Position numbers and translations under genes: made by a program. This document shows positions 22,233-32,184 of a stretch of 64,000 nucleotides of DNA, piece after piece. A model generated the notes under the pieces. It had not been told where the DNA came from. It was given only the letters and a program-made list of their open reading frames with translations, and made no database searches. The stretch is from Moniliella sp. 'wahieum' (taxonomy: Eukaryota; Basidiomycota; Moniliellomycetes; Moniliellales; Moniliellaceae). The DNA lies in NCBI GenBank assembly GCA_003971905.1, contig RSEE01000028.1, positions 496,001 through 560,000 on the forward strand. Reading direction: 5' to 3'. Each line of letters starts with the position of its first letter. Within the stretch, counting starts at the first letter, position 1.

Positions 22233-23759
22233 CACTACGCTGACAGACGCAAGTGGTGAATGGTCGTCCATATGTGGGGGGGCGACCATGTATGTCATCG
22301 AAGGTATCATAGGGTACCACCTACATGGGGCCATGCATCTTAAGATCTTGCCACAAATCATTACATCCGCTAGGCTAGAGGGTGACGTCATCCGTAACGC
22401 TTGGGTCGGCGGCTCTCGCAAGCGCATGGCATATGGACGCGGGACGCCTGAAAGTACCAACGCGCGCGAAAGGGATGGGACATGTAAGGCTCAGCGCGTT
22501 GCGTGTGAGGGCCGGAGTCACCGGTCACCGGTCCGACCTGACGCTCCCGAAGAGGTGTTGTAACGAACATGACTTTTCTGTCGGCCAAGAAGCCAAGGCT
22601 TGCAGAAGACCTGCCGACTTTCTTTGAACGGTGGGGCAATCTCATCAGAATTCAAGTGTGTGGTGTTCACGATGTTCACGATGTTCATGCGCAAACTATT
22701 GCACCATGCACTACCACGTGTTGTCGCATGTCGGGCGCCACCTGTCTCAACGCCATCGAAGCCAGGGCGGCGAGGCCAGGCGGGGTCTCGCTGATGGGCT
22801 GCGAGGGGAAGGAACGTAAGGAAGAAGACCTAAGGAACCCTCTGGGACAGCTGAGGCCTGAGATCCTGAGAGGATGGGGGGATTGGGGGGGATTGGATCC
22901 AGAGCACAGGATCCGTTGCAGACTGACAGACTGGCCTCGGGCTGGCCAGGCACGAATCCGATCACGTCGATCAATAAGTTGATCACCAAGGCGATCATCG
23001 ATCTCGATCAGGGCGATCACACATATCACACGGGCTCAGCGCGCTGGGCCTCAGCATGATACTGCACATCACCCTCCCAGCGTTGAGCCGCTGTGGACAG
23101 GGTGCGGACTATGTTCTTTTGTTTCTGGGCGGCTGAGCCTTAGCGCCTCAGCAGAGCGTGCAGCGCAGAGCAACTGCGTAAATGCAACCGGTAAGGCCTA
23201 AGGCCTAAGACCGAAACTCGATAACCGGTACCGGGCGACTGGCGACCGGTGACGGTGAGCGGATATAACCCACCGGTAACTAAAGATGATCGATGAATGA
23301 CTAGGTAAACGTTACCCGCACAAGGGTAAGAACCCGGTAGCCAGTCGCTGGAACTAACTAGCAACGGCTACCGGGTATTGATCTCGACGGCGAAGGTGAT
23401 TAAATTGGAGGTGCGCAAGGGCCTGCTACCAAGAGAAAAGGCGTCATTAATCATGCATCCTTCGGACACTGTGGATGGCATTTTTGTGGTATGGCCAAAT
23501 AAAGCTGTGGCCACCCAACATCCCATTCATAGTACGGCGCACATGCCGTCAATGCCACCGCGCGTGCCATCCTTGTCACAATTGGCAGAGCGTCGCTGCC
23601 ATCATTCATGTGAAGCAAACCGACGCGCAGCTTACGCGTTACGCGTTACGCCTCGACGAGCACAGACCATGATGCACGATGGATGATGCATGATGCCCTC
23701 TCAACAACTTACTATCCCGTTGTCCTGGGCACCCCGCTTGCCTGTGACACATGCATGAC

Positions 23760-23880
23760 GGAGTGATGCAGGTGATGTATGGCACGCGCCACCACGCGTG
23801 ACAGGTGATGGGTGGCGCGCAGCGCGTGACATGTGATATGCGCCGCCTGAAGCCAAGGGTGACATGCGACGCGTGACGCT
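23760..23880. repeat. Cluster of CGCGTGAC words
   Basis: At least three copies of (A/G)CGCGTGAC(A/G), plus related CGCGCCACC words, within 120 bases. The same word occurs at 10145, 11064-11090 and 12124. Confidence 0.5.
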
Positions 23881-24309
23881 GCACTCGGCTAAAGCTCGCT
23901 TGCCCTGTGCGCCATCGGCTGCTGGCATGATCGATGAGCGACGACGGGTGACGGGTGACAGCTGCCGACACTGGTGTGTGTGGCGCAGGGCGATCCTCCG
24001 AGGCCTCAGCCGGCGAGAAGGGCCAGCCCCTACAGGGGCAGTCTCATCCCGAGTTCGACCCTTGCATGCCCAGCGCCAGCACCCGCCATCGGTGCCCAGA
24101 AGCACCCCGTGCGTCGTCCGTCCGCAGCGCCACCCGGCCGCACGGCCCAGGGGCCACACCGCCCCGACACAGTGCAAATATTTGTGCGCCCATACAGACC
24201 CTGGACTGCGCCTGCCTTTTCTCAGCGCCCACATCCCCGCCCTCTCTCGCTCCCTCGTCCTCCCCACCATCCCTGGCATCCACCTCCACCGCCCTCTGCC
24301 CCTGCCACC

Positions 24310-27300
24310 ATGGGGCTTCTCCGCCGCCCCTCCCAATCCAAGGCCTCTGCCCCTCCCGCCCTCCCCCATCCGCCGCCCGCTGTGGAGCAGGTCAGCCGGC
24401 TCCCAGAGACGGTGGAGGAGGAGGACGATGCTCCACCCATGCTGCGCTACTCTATCGTCGGATTCGACCTCGCCGACGCTCTCCAAGCATTTGATGTCGA
24501 TCCCACCCCTGACCCGCAGCCCGAGCCCCAGTCCAGGCTACCGTCTCAACCTCAACCTCAGTCCCTGTTGTCCCAACCTCTTTTCCAATCCGTCGGTTCC
24601 TTGCCGTCAAATCCGTCCAGCCAGCGTTTGCACCCTGCTGTGCCTTCCCCTCAGCCACAAACGCAGCCCCCGGCACAGCAGCAGCCCTCCGCTCCGCTCC
24701 AATTCCATCCGGGAGAGCTTGTCACCCTGCTCCTGCTGCCTCCCCCGCCCCCCACATGGGGCGGCTGGGCGGCCCGCCTACCTTAGTGTCTATGCCCAAG
24801 AGCCCAAGCTACCCTGTTCTTCCCAAAAGTGTCAGCCACAACGCCGTGCACATGGCTCGGGTCAACCCCTCCCCAGCCCACCTTCCATCCATTGCGTCAC
24901 AGCCGGTGCTTTCCCCTGCTATGGTGCCCATGCCTGCGCTGGCTTCGGCAAATGCTACCGTTTCTCCCAACACGCCCTCCGGCCAGCAAGCATTTTTGCG
25001 CATTCTCCCCAAGAGACCAAGTCCAAGGCGTCCACCTCCACCCACTCACTCTCCGGCTTTCCACGCACGTCGCATACCGGTTCGGCCCCGCCTATGTCTC
25101 CCCAGACGGCGGCCGTCAACGCTGGCTCGGGTCGCTACCTCTCCCACTCCCAAAGCAGTCTACCCATCCGGACAACGTTCCTAAGCGCTCGGGTAGCCGC
25201 CTGATAAAACTTTTAGTCGGCGGCGCAAGGAAAAGCCAGCCCCCATCGTTCCCGGCTCCGCCCCCGTGTCATCCCCTGTTGGTACTCCCATTTCCCCTAT
25301 TCGGGATGGTGGTCCGTCCTCCGATGCGTTTTCACCCCCCGCGAGCGCACAGGTTAGCGCTGTAAACCTTTCCTCTCCCCGCTCGCCACTCAACCGAGCC
25401 TACCCCCCCGTCTCGGCGTCCGCACGCGCGTCGCAAGCGCACCAAATGCGCCAGAGCACGGAGTCCTTCTCCTCCGCCATGAGTTCAGGAAAAGATGCCT
25501 CGTACTCGGCGGCGGACATGTATGCGACACCCCTGCCCGGTGCTCAGGCCGCGGCGCATCCTCAGTCTGCCCCACTCGTTCTGCCCGTCACCAAGGACCC
25601 TGTTTCTCCCCTCGCCCCATCCGCATCGGCTACCGCAACCGTTACCTCCCCCTTGAATACGGGGAGCGTATCCCCGCTGTCGAACCCGACGCGTAGCAGC
25701 TCGCTTGCGTCGGCCATTAGCATCGACTCCTCTGCTCACGACGAGGGACGGGAAGGCGTGCAAGGGACCAAAGCGTCCTCTGACGCGACCGAAGCTTCGG
25801 AGCGCCTCGATGTACCGCAGGAGGAGTCAGAAGAGGAGGAAGAGGAGGAGAAAGAGGAGGAGGTGCCCGAACCGCCTCCTCGTCCGCCCACTCCCATTCC
25901 AGAGGTGGACCCGGCGATCCAGCGCTTGGGCAAAGCGGCGCCCACTCTCTCCCATACCATTCTTCGCTACGCACGGAGCAACACGGGCTTGTATCTTCCC
26001 TGCTACCGATGGCGACGAGTCCTTTTCCACCGCGGAGTCATCCACTCCATCGCCCTTTGCAGCAGCGAGCAGCCGTCGCCCGCAGCGGCAGCGCGAAAAA
26101 CGTACATACACCCGTGGCTTGGCCGCCGTTTTCTCGGCTGCCACTCCAGTCCTCTTGGCCACGCTGCTGCACTACCTCGAGATTGATGATGTAGTGGAGC
26201 TAGGCATGACGTGCCGTTCTATCCGGGACACCTTCTCCTCTGCTCTGGGTGCGGAGCTGGTGCTACACCGCTTCCTTGCCCCGATTGGGTACCAAACCTG
26301 GGCTGGGCAGTTGGCTGTGCTGGATGCAACAGCGGTCGATGGACCAGGAAGCGTAGCGCTCCTGCCACGGCAAGGGGAAGAGCCAGTGGAGCTGACGGCG
26401 CTGGATGTGATGAACTATGCTTTGGCGAACCAAGTGCGATACGATTACTTGCCGCTGGCTGCGGCGGTGAAGAGGGGTGGTGTAGACCGCCGTTGGCCCC
26501 GCTTTGCACGTGTACTACCCCGCGCGCACAACCGCGTACTGGCTCGCCTCCGTGCTCAGCCGAACTACGACCCTACCCCACGCGAGGGGGCACGCGCACG
26601 GGTGTTGGATGAGGTGCAGGGCACCACCTTGGGCCCGCTCTTGCCCATCCTACGCCATGGTCCCCTGGAGAACCATGCGGCGCCACCCCACTTGGACGTC
26701 TTGTCGGAACGCTCAGTCTGGGCATGGCAACAGCTCGGATTCTCGCGTCGCCAGGCTGTGCGCAAGGCACAGGCCGAACCCGCACTGACGGTGCGTGTGC
26801 CCTGGCGGCCTGGGCGGGCGCCTGTGTGGCGCGTCTGGGTGCCAGTCGCCAACTCAGGAGGCTGGTTGGAAGACGAAGACTTGGCGTTGGCCGAGGGAGA
26901 GCTGTCCCGTTCCGGCGTCCGAGCGCACGCCAAGGCGGACCACTTGATGGTCGAAGGCGATGTGGTCTGGGATATGGCTGTTGGGACCGAGCGCAACGAA
27001 GGCAAATTCATCTACGACGGCACCTTTATCCGGTATGTTCTTTCCCTTGCTTGGAACATCCTGGACGTATGTGCGCAGCGCAGAATACTGATGTGTATGA
27101 GAACAGCGATTTGTCCTTTACCTACGATCTCTGGGGCCACCTGCCCTCATGGCTCAATGCTATGACCCTGCCCCCGGGTGGTACCACAACGTAATCCACC
27201 CTTCGACGTCCTTGCGTCCGGTCGTGTTCCTCGACTTGCTACCGTTCCGAGACGAGTTGATGAGTAGCCTGCACCTATCGCAGTCGCTATTGCAGGGCCC

Positions 27301-27718
27301 ACGCTACGCCTTGCACAAGTGGATGGCGCATGCACGGGCTTCTGTGCCGCCTCCCAAACCGGAAAAGGAGCCAGTCAAGGGGACACCAGCTGCTCACATT
27401 GCCCAAGTGGTCGCCTCCCTAGACTCGGGTTGGAATGGGGAACTGCAGATCGAGCTGGAAGGCACTGCGGAGGCCTTGCACGACTTGATCGTGCGCTGTG
27501 CGGGACCTCATGCTTCCTCGTCCCAAACCCGTTCAATTTTGGCGGCTGTGCTGGACCCGCGGGCGGATGTGGCGGCGCGAAAGTTACCCCCGCTTCGCCA
27601 ACAGTTCCTCTCCCCGGATCCTACCAAGTTCTCCTTCCCCTTCCACGTGCTGCGAGAAAAATGCTCGCCTGGAAAAATCGTGCTCCATCCACTCGCTGTA
27701 CAGGGGGGGCAGCGGTAG
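24310..27718 (+). CDS. F-box-like protein with long disordered N-terminus
   Basis: Starts MGLLRRPSQSKASAP (context TGCCACC before ATGG). About 550 residues rich in Pro, Ser and Gln follow, then an acidic run of Glu (about 25812-25865), then a basic segment REKRTYTRGLA. Next comes an F-box-like helix bundle, LLHYLEIDDVVELGMTCRSI (about 26168-26230). The C-terminal half is a conserved-looking globular region with WVPVANSGGWLEDEDL, AVGTERNEGKFIYDG, YDLWGHLPSWLNAM and GWYHNVIHPS. An intron at 27033-27106 joins FIR to DLSFTYD in phase. Frame changes occur near 24780, 25010, 25210, 26000 and 27178 (GGG needing one more base). If it is a true F-box it would recruit targets to an SCF ligase, but the C-terminal region is unassigned. 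Confidence 0.65.
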
Positions 27719-29846
27719 ATTGTCTCCCCCACCGCCATCGCCACCGCCACCGCTACTTCTCTCATCTCCGCCTCTGCCTCAACTGACTCGTTACTGGTTA
27801 CCCACTCCGATTATCCCGATAAAAGAAACCCCGGCAAGGTACCCATCACAGCCGTGATTGAAGGTTGTTTACTACCCTTCTCAAGGGGGCCCACACAGCA
27901 GGGACTTTGTCCTTGCTCTGGGCCCCCTCCCTCTCGCTACTCTTGTCCCTTGTGCAACGACCAACTGCTTTTTGGATTGCTTCGATACTACCCCTGCTTC
28001 TTCTTCTTCTTCGTTTCTCCCCGGCCCGGAGCCCGATGGGGATACCCCTTACCAATATCCCATACCTGTTTACCCTGGCCATCTTCTTTTCCGTTTCGTT
28101 CTCGCTACCCCTCGTCTGTGATCGTGATCGTTCTGAATTCTGTCCAAGACCACCACCTTTTTCCTTGCTCACCTTGCTTGTCCTCTTGTGGTCGTTAACT
28201 TGTCCCTCGTCTTCTCCGTCTCCGTGTTCCATCTTCCTTCGTGTCTCGTTCTTGCCCGTCCTCCCCCGCCCCCCACCCCCCGAGCCTTAGGCCTTACCCC
28301 AAATCGGATTCGGCCTCCTTGCTGAGGCGCGGAGGGCGGACTAGCTTCTCTGGTTCTCTGATGTCTTCGAATTGAGTAAAATCAACGTTGAAATGTTCTT
28401 CTGCCTGATTTCATCCCTTGTGGGACCCACCATCATCCTCTCGCACTCTTATCGTGTCTCTTTCGTACGCGGGCAACCACCAGCCTCTTGCGGAGACTGT
28501 TGTCTATACCGCAGTATGCTTCACTGCTTCCTATATGTTGTGGATGGGTTAGGATTATGGACGCTTGTGCATGATACTCCAACCTCGGGTAAAGTCAAGA
28601 TCCTATACGTCTGATGGGAAGAGCGGGCCTGGGCCTGGATATGTTATTGGAGGTGTTAAAAGACAAATGGAACTGCCGCAGCCCATTATATTGGTTCCGC
28701 CGTCCACACCGTCCGAGTTAACCTACGGCTGTGCATGGGCTGCTGGGGGGTTGACGGATGGGTATAGTTCCGGTCACGACGGTTACTAGCAGTCACTTTG
28801 GAGTGAATATTGAATGCTGTTCGCCACGTGGCTCCAACTGACGCAGCAGTAGCTTATTCTTCGAGGCTGACCTCTCGCCACATTGCTCGTGGCCTCAACG
28901 TAACACTGAGGGACATAAGATGTGAGAGCCATCCATCCATCAACGACTGGTTCAACTTGCTATGCGCCTACCACCGATCCTGGCCTTGTCGCCGTGTCTG
29001 CTGGGCGCTCCGCTACCGCCTGCATTCGTGCAAGCGGACAATACACCTCTACTTCAGGTGGCTACTATTGTACGCCTCCCAGAACGAGTTCCAAGTCGTT
29101 CCCAATAATATGGTGAGCCGAAGCGAGTGAAGTTTCCTATCAGCCGACCGCCCGGCACCGAGCGCACGTACTCAGCTTTGTTTGGTGGTGATCACGCGCG
29201 CCTTCCTCAACATACGGCCCAAGGTAGATGGCCAAATTGGTCGTGTGCTGCGCAAGTTGGGGACGTACACATTCACCACGCCCCTTTGGGTGGGTGTGGG
29301 AGCCCTAAGGCCTATATAAGCCAAAAGACAGTCCGCGAGAGCTGTGTGTGGTATCAATGCTGGGCGTTCCAGATCCCCTCGATGTTTCCTCTTATTAGTA
29401 TTTGGTTGGTTCATCACCATCATTGGTCAGTGCGAACATGCGTGCCCCGACCGGAGCACACCGACAGCTTGTGAAACGGCTCTTGGTGAGGAGCGCCCCG
29501 TGGATATATAGTAGGTCTGCTTTTAAATATGCCTCGAAGAAGGAGGCGCAGAGAACCAGATTCATTGAAAGGAACAAAAGCGGAATTGGAGGCGGCTGTC
29601 GTTCCGCTGGCCTCCCTAGCTTGGCTAAGCGCTAAGCCTTAGCGCCCAATGTGGCGGGATTGCTCGTCTGCGTTTCGACTTCCCACCCCTGTCGCCTGAA
29701 TACCTCGTAGTGACTCTCCCTGTAAGCCTTTGTTGCCCTGCCCTTGGCTGGCTCTGCTCTTGAAGGATGCCTCGGGGCTGGTAAGGCATGCGCGTCCTGA
29801 CTCGGTGTGGTGTGATTGTGTTGTGTCGATTCCCGTTTTCCTTCAG
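27719..29846. other. Intergenic region (2.1 kb)
   Basis: No confident gene. A plus-strand ORF at 27865-28290 encodes hydrophobic low-complexity sequence and is probably the 3' UTR of the F-box-like gene. TATATAA occurs at about 29313. CCTNAGG words occur near 28288, 29303 and 29632. Confidence 0.45.
29781..29846 (+). other. Predicted 5' UTR intron of the RRM gene
   Basis: GTAAGG at 29781, a CTGAC branch-like site near 29796 and TTTTCCTTCAG ending at 29846, directly abutting the ATG. Confidence 0.6.
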
Positions 29847-30401
29847 ATGGTGGCTAAAATCTACGTCGGCAACCTCAGCTGGGACACGACCGACGATGGT
29901 CTCGCCCACGCCTTTGCCCCGTTTGCGACCCAAGGCGAACTGCTGGACTACATTGTGATGAAGGATCGTGTGAAACTGGCCGCTCGCGCGGCTTTGGCTT
30001 TGTTACCTACTCGACCCAGGAGGAGGCTGACGCGGCCATGCAGACGCTCAATGAGACCCAGCTCGACGGTCGTACAATCCGCGTCAACATGGCCAACTCG
30101 CGCCCGCGCGACCAACCGCCCTCGTTCGGTTACGGTGGAGGATATGGCAGCCCTTATCAGGCACCCGCGCTTCAGGGCTTCAACGGCTACCAACAGGGCT
30201 TTGCCGACTTGTCTTATGGTCAGGTTCCCTATGCTTCTCAGCCTACGGCCTTTGCCCAACCCTACCCGCAGGGCTTCCAGTACCCCCCCCCCAATCAGGG
30301 GGGTTTGCCGGACAGTATGGGTATGTGTGCTCGATCGGTCGCTAGTAAAAGGGTAAACAGATACTGACGGTTTGACAAGCAACTACCCGACTAACATGTA
30401 A
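29847..30401 (+). CDS. Single-RRM glycine/glutamine-rich RNA-binding protein
   Basis: Small RNA-binding protein of the glycine-rich type. One RRM: RNP2 as KIYVGNLSW (residues 4-12) and RNP1 as RGFGFVTY, with LDGRTIRVNMANSRPR ending the domain. A Gly/Tyr/Gln/Pro-rich tail follows (GYGGGYGSPYQ, GYQQGF). One frame change near 29972 is explained by AAA where AAAA would give VKTGRSRGF. A second lies in the G6 run at 30298-30303. I read a last intron at 30321-30379 (GTATGT, branch TACTGAC, end ACAAG), which gives the C-terminus GQYGNYPTNM and a TAA at 30399-30401. Without that splice the frame would end at 30367. Likely nuclear or cytoplasmic mRNA binding. Confidence 0.85.
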
Positions 30402-30713
30402 TCGATGATGGTTCGCTTGCCCTGTCCTATCGTATCATCGTATGCGCCCTGGTCGTGTCAAGTGCCATTTCTTGCATTATTTGACGTTATCAACGTGCAA
30501 CCATCGTTTCCTATGGCCACGCGGTCTTTGAACGGTAAGTGACTACCAAGTCTCTCTGTCTCACCTATCCATACAGAGTAAACCATGAGCAGATTCATGG
30601 GCATAGCCAGGGCAGCAGAGCTGTCCGTTTTGTGTGACCATCAGAGAGGGAGGACATAGGAGGAGTACCCCACTTGAAAGGGAGAGCGCTCACGACCAGG
30701 AGGATGCCCAAGC

Positions 30714-31642
30714 TTAAAGGACAGAGAAGATGCGGATCTCGTTGTCCGAGTAGCCGGCGAAGAGAGTCTGACCGTCGGCCGACCAGGCAAGCGAGAGCGC
30801 CTCGGGGGCCTTGCCGTTGCCCTCAATCTCGGGCACCAGGGTTGTCGACAATGGACTGCGACTCAAGGTCAAAGATCTTGATGCAGGACGAGGTGGCAGC
30901 GCAGAGCCAGTAGCGGTTGGGCGAGAAGACGAGGGCGTTGACATTGTCGCCAGCCTCGAGGGAGTACAGGTGCTTGTCCACGGACAGCTCCCAGAGCATG
31001 ACAGTGCCCTCCTTGCCGCCCGAAGCGCACAGCGAGCCATCGGGAGAGATGGGACCGTGTTAACGTAGCCCGAGTGGCCAAAGTGGTTGGCCTTGAGACG
31101 CATCTGCGACAGGTCCCACACCTTCACAGCCTTGTCCCAGCCGCCCGAGACAATGATGGGGGTTTGCGGGTTGGGAGAGAACTTGACGGTGCTCACCCAC
31201 TCGGTGTGGCCGTGGTCGGTGAGGTTGAACTTGCACTCACCCAGAGTGTTCCACAGCTTGATCGTCTTGTCGCGCGAAGCGGACACGATCTGGCGGTTGT
31301 CAGCCGAGAAGGAGACAGAGAGAACATCGGCCTGGTGACCAACAAAGCGGTGCACAGTGTTGCCCGTGTTCAGGTCCCACAGGCGCAGGGTCTTGTCCCA
31401 CGACGACAGAGCAAACTGGCCGTCGGAAGAGAGGACAACATCCGACACAAAGTGGTTGTGGCCGTGGAGGATCTTCTTGGGGTATCCGAGATCGTCCTCA
31501 CCACGCTTGAGGTTCCAGACAATCACGTGCTTGTCCCGCGACGACGAGACGAGCAGGTCAGGGTTCTCGCGTCGGGTAGCGAGGCCGGTGACCAGCCCTG
31601 GTGCCCAGTGAGGCTGCCCTTGAATTGCAGCGACTCGCTCAT
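30714..31642 (-). CDS. RACK1/Asc1/Cpc2 WD40 ribosomal scaffold protein
   Basis: Seven-bladed WD40 protein bound to the 40S subunit head, linking translation to kinase signalling. Starts [19 protein letters not shown] repeats show [74 protein letters not shown] and [10 protein letters not shown], and it ends [20 protein letters not shown] then RIFSVL. Three single-base frame changes interrupt it: near 31593 (GGCTGGTC, where GGCTGGGTC gives GWVTG), near 31054 (a missing base before the blade starting [11 protein letters not shown]) and at 30839-30841 (an extra base in CCC). The frame is conserved on both sides of each, so I treat them as sequence errors. No coding intron is seen, but a 5' UTR intron is likely. 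Confidence 0.95.
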
Positions 31643-31654
31643 GTTGAGTTGCTG

Positions 31655-31734
31655 CTGGCGCAAAAGGAATGATAAGGTGATAGGTCAGTGTCAAGGGATG
31701 CGGCAACAGCAGCAACCACAGTAGGGATACTCAC
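31655..31734 (-). other. Predicted 5' UTR intron of RACK1
   Basis: Read on the minus strand: GTGAGTAT at 31734, CTGAC branch-like site near 31691, and GCGCCAG ending at about 31655, 12 bases before the ATG. RACK1 genes often carry introns that host snoRNAs; I saw no clear C/D boxes here. Confidence 0.5.
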
Positions 31735-31870
31735 AAGGTCGGTTGGGGGTGGAAGATCTCTGGCGGCGCCAACGACGACGAGCCTCACTGGAAAGCCACG
31801 AGGATTTGGCGACAGGGTTACCCGCAGCATACATTTAATAGGGTTCCGCAATAAATCGACAGCGCAATTA

Positions 31871-31880
31871 TAAACCCTAA
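31871..31880 (-). promoter_or_regulatory. Telobox-like element upstream of RACK1
   Basis: TTAGGGTTTA on the RACK1 coding strand, about 229-238 bases upstream of its ATG and 39 bases from the divergent tRNA-Pro. Confidence 0.4.
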
Positions 31881-31918
31881 CGTACTGGTGGAGAATATGA
31901 GGATGCTCTTTACCATAA

Positions 31919-31999
31919 GGGTTCGTGGTGTAGTGGTATCATGCCTCTTTAGGGTTTCATGACTCGTAGAGGTGGTCCTCGGTTCTCCGGGCGGACCCC
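31919..31999 (+). tRNA. tRNA-Pro(AGG) with a 12-base intron
   Basis: The 7-bp acceptor pairs GGGTTCG with CGGACCC (one T-G wobble). The D-arm is TGTAGTGGTAT. The anticodon stem is CCTCT/AGAGG around TTAGGG, a 12-base intron and T, so the anticodon is AGG with the intron after position 37. A T5 tract at 32000-32004 can act as the Pol III terminator. The T-arm stem CTCGG/CCGGG is intact, but its loop is only TTCT, three bases short of the usual seven. This is either a sequence error or a defective copy. Confidence 0.8.
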
Positions 32000-32184
32000 T
32001 TTTTGGCCTCGTCTGTTTCCCTGGTGTTGCGAAGGCGTTGGTCTATCCTGTTGCCGGTTGCAATCGGGCTGGGCGGAATAAGCCAGCTGGCACTTTCGTC
32101 AATATTTTTCCTGCCCTCATTACCTAGTTGGCCTGCGGTTCACACCCTCTCCTGCAGGTTCTCTTATCCCCTCGGTTCCATATA

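Larger units (their letters stand above)
21799..24309. other. Repeat-rich intergenic region (2.5 kb)
   Basis: No gene seen. Direct repeats of GAACGTT (22196-22232), GATGTTCAC (22668-22690), CCTAAGG words (23194-23210), ACCGGT/GGTTACC words (22518-22533, 23226-23345), ACGCGTTACG (23632-23652) and CGCGTGAC words (23780-23880). The last 200 bases are the leader of the F-box-like gene. Confidence 0.55.

Noticed and set aside
27865-28290. Hydrophobic 141-codon ORF downstream of the F-box-like gene
   Set aside because: Leu/Pro/Ser low complexity from a pyrimidine-rich tract; more likely 3' UTR.
30714-31642. Programmed ribosomal frameshifting in RACK1
   Set aside because: Three shifts in both directions without a consistent slippery site, in a protein not known to need it; indel error is far simpler.
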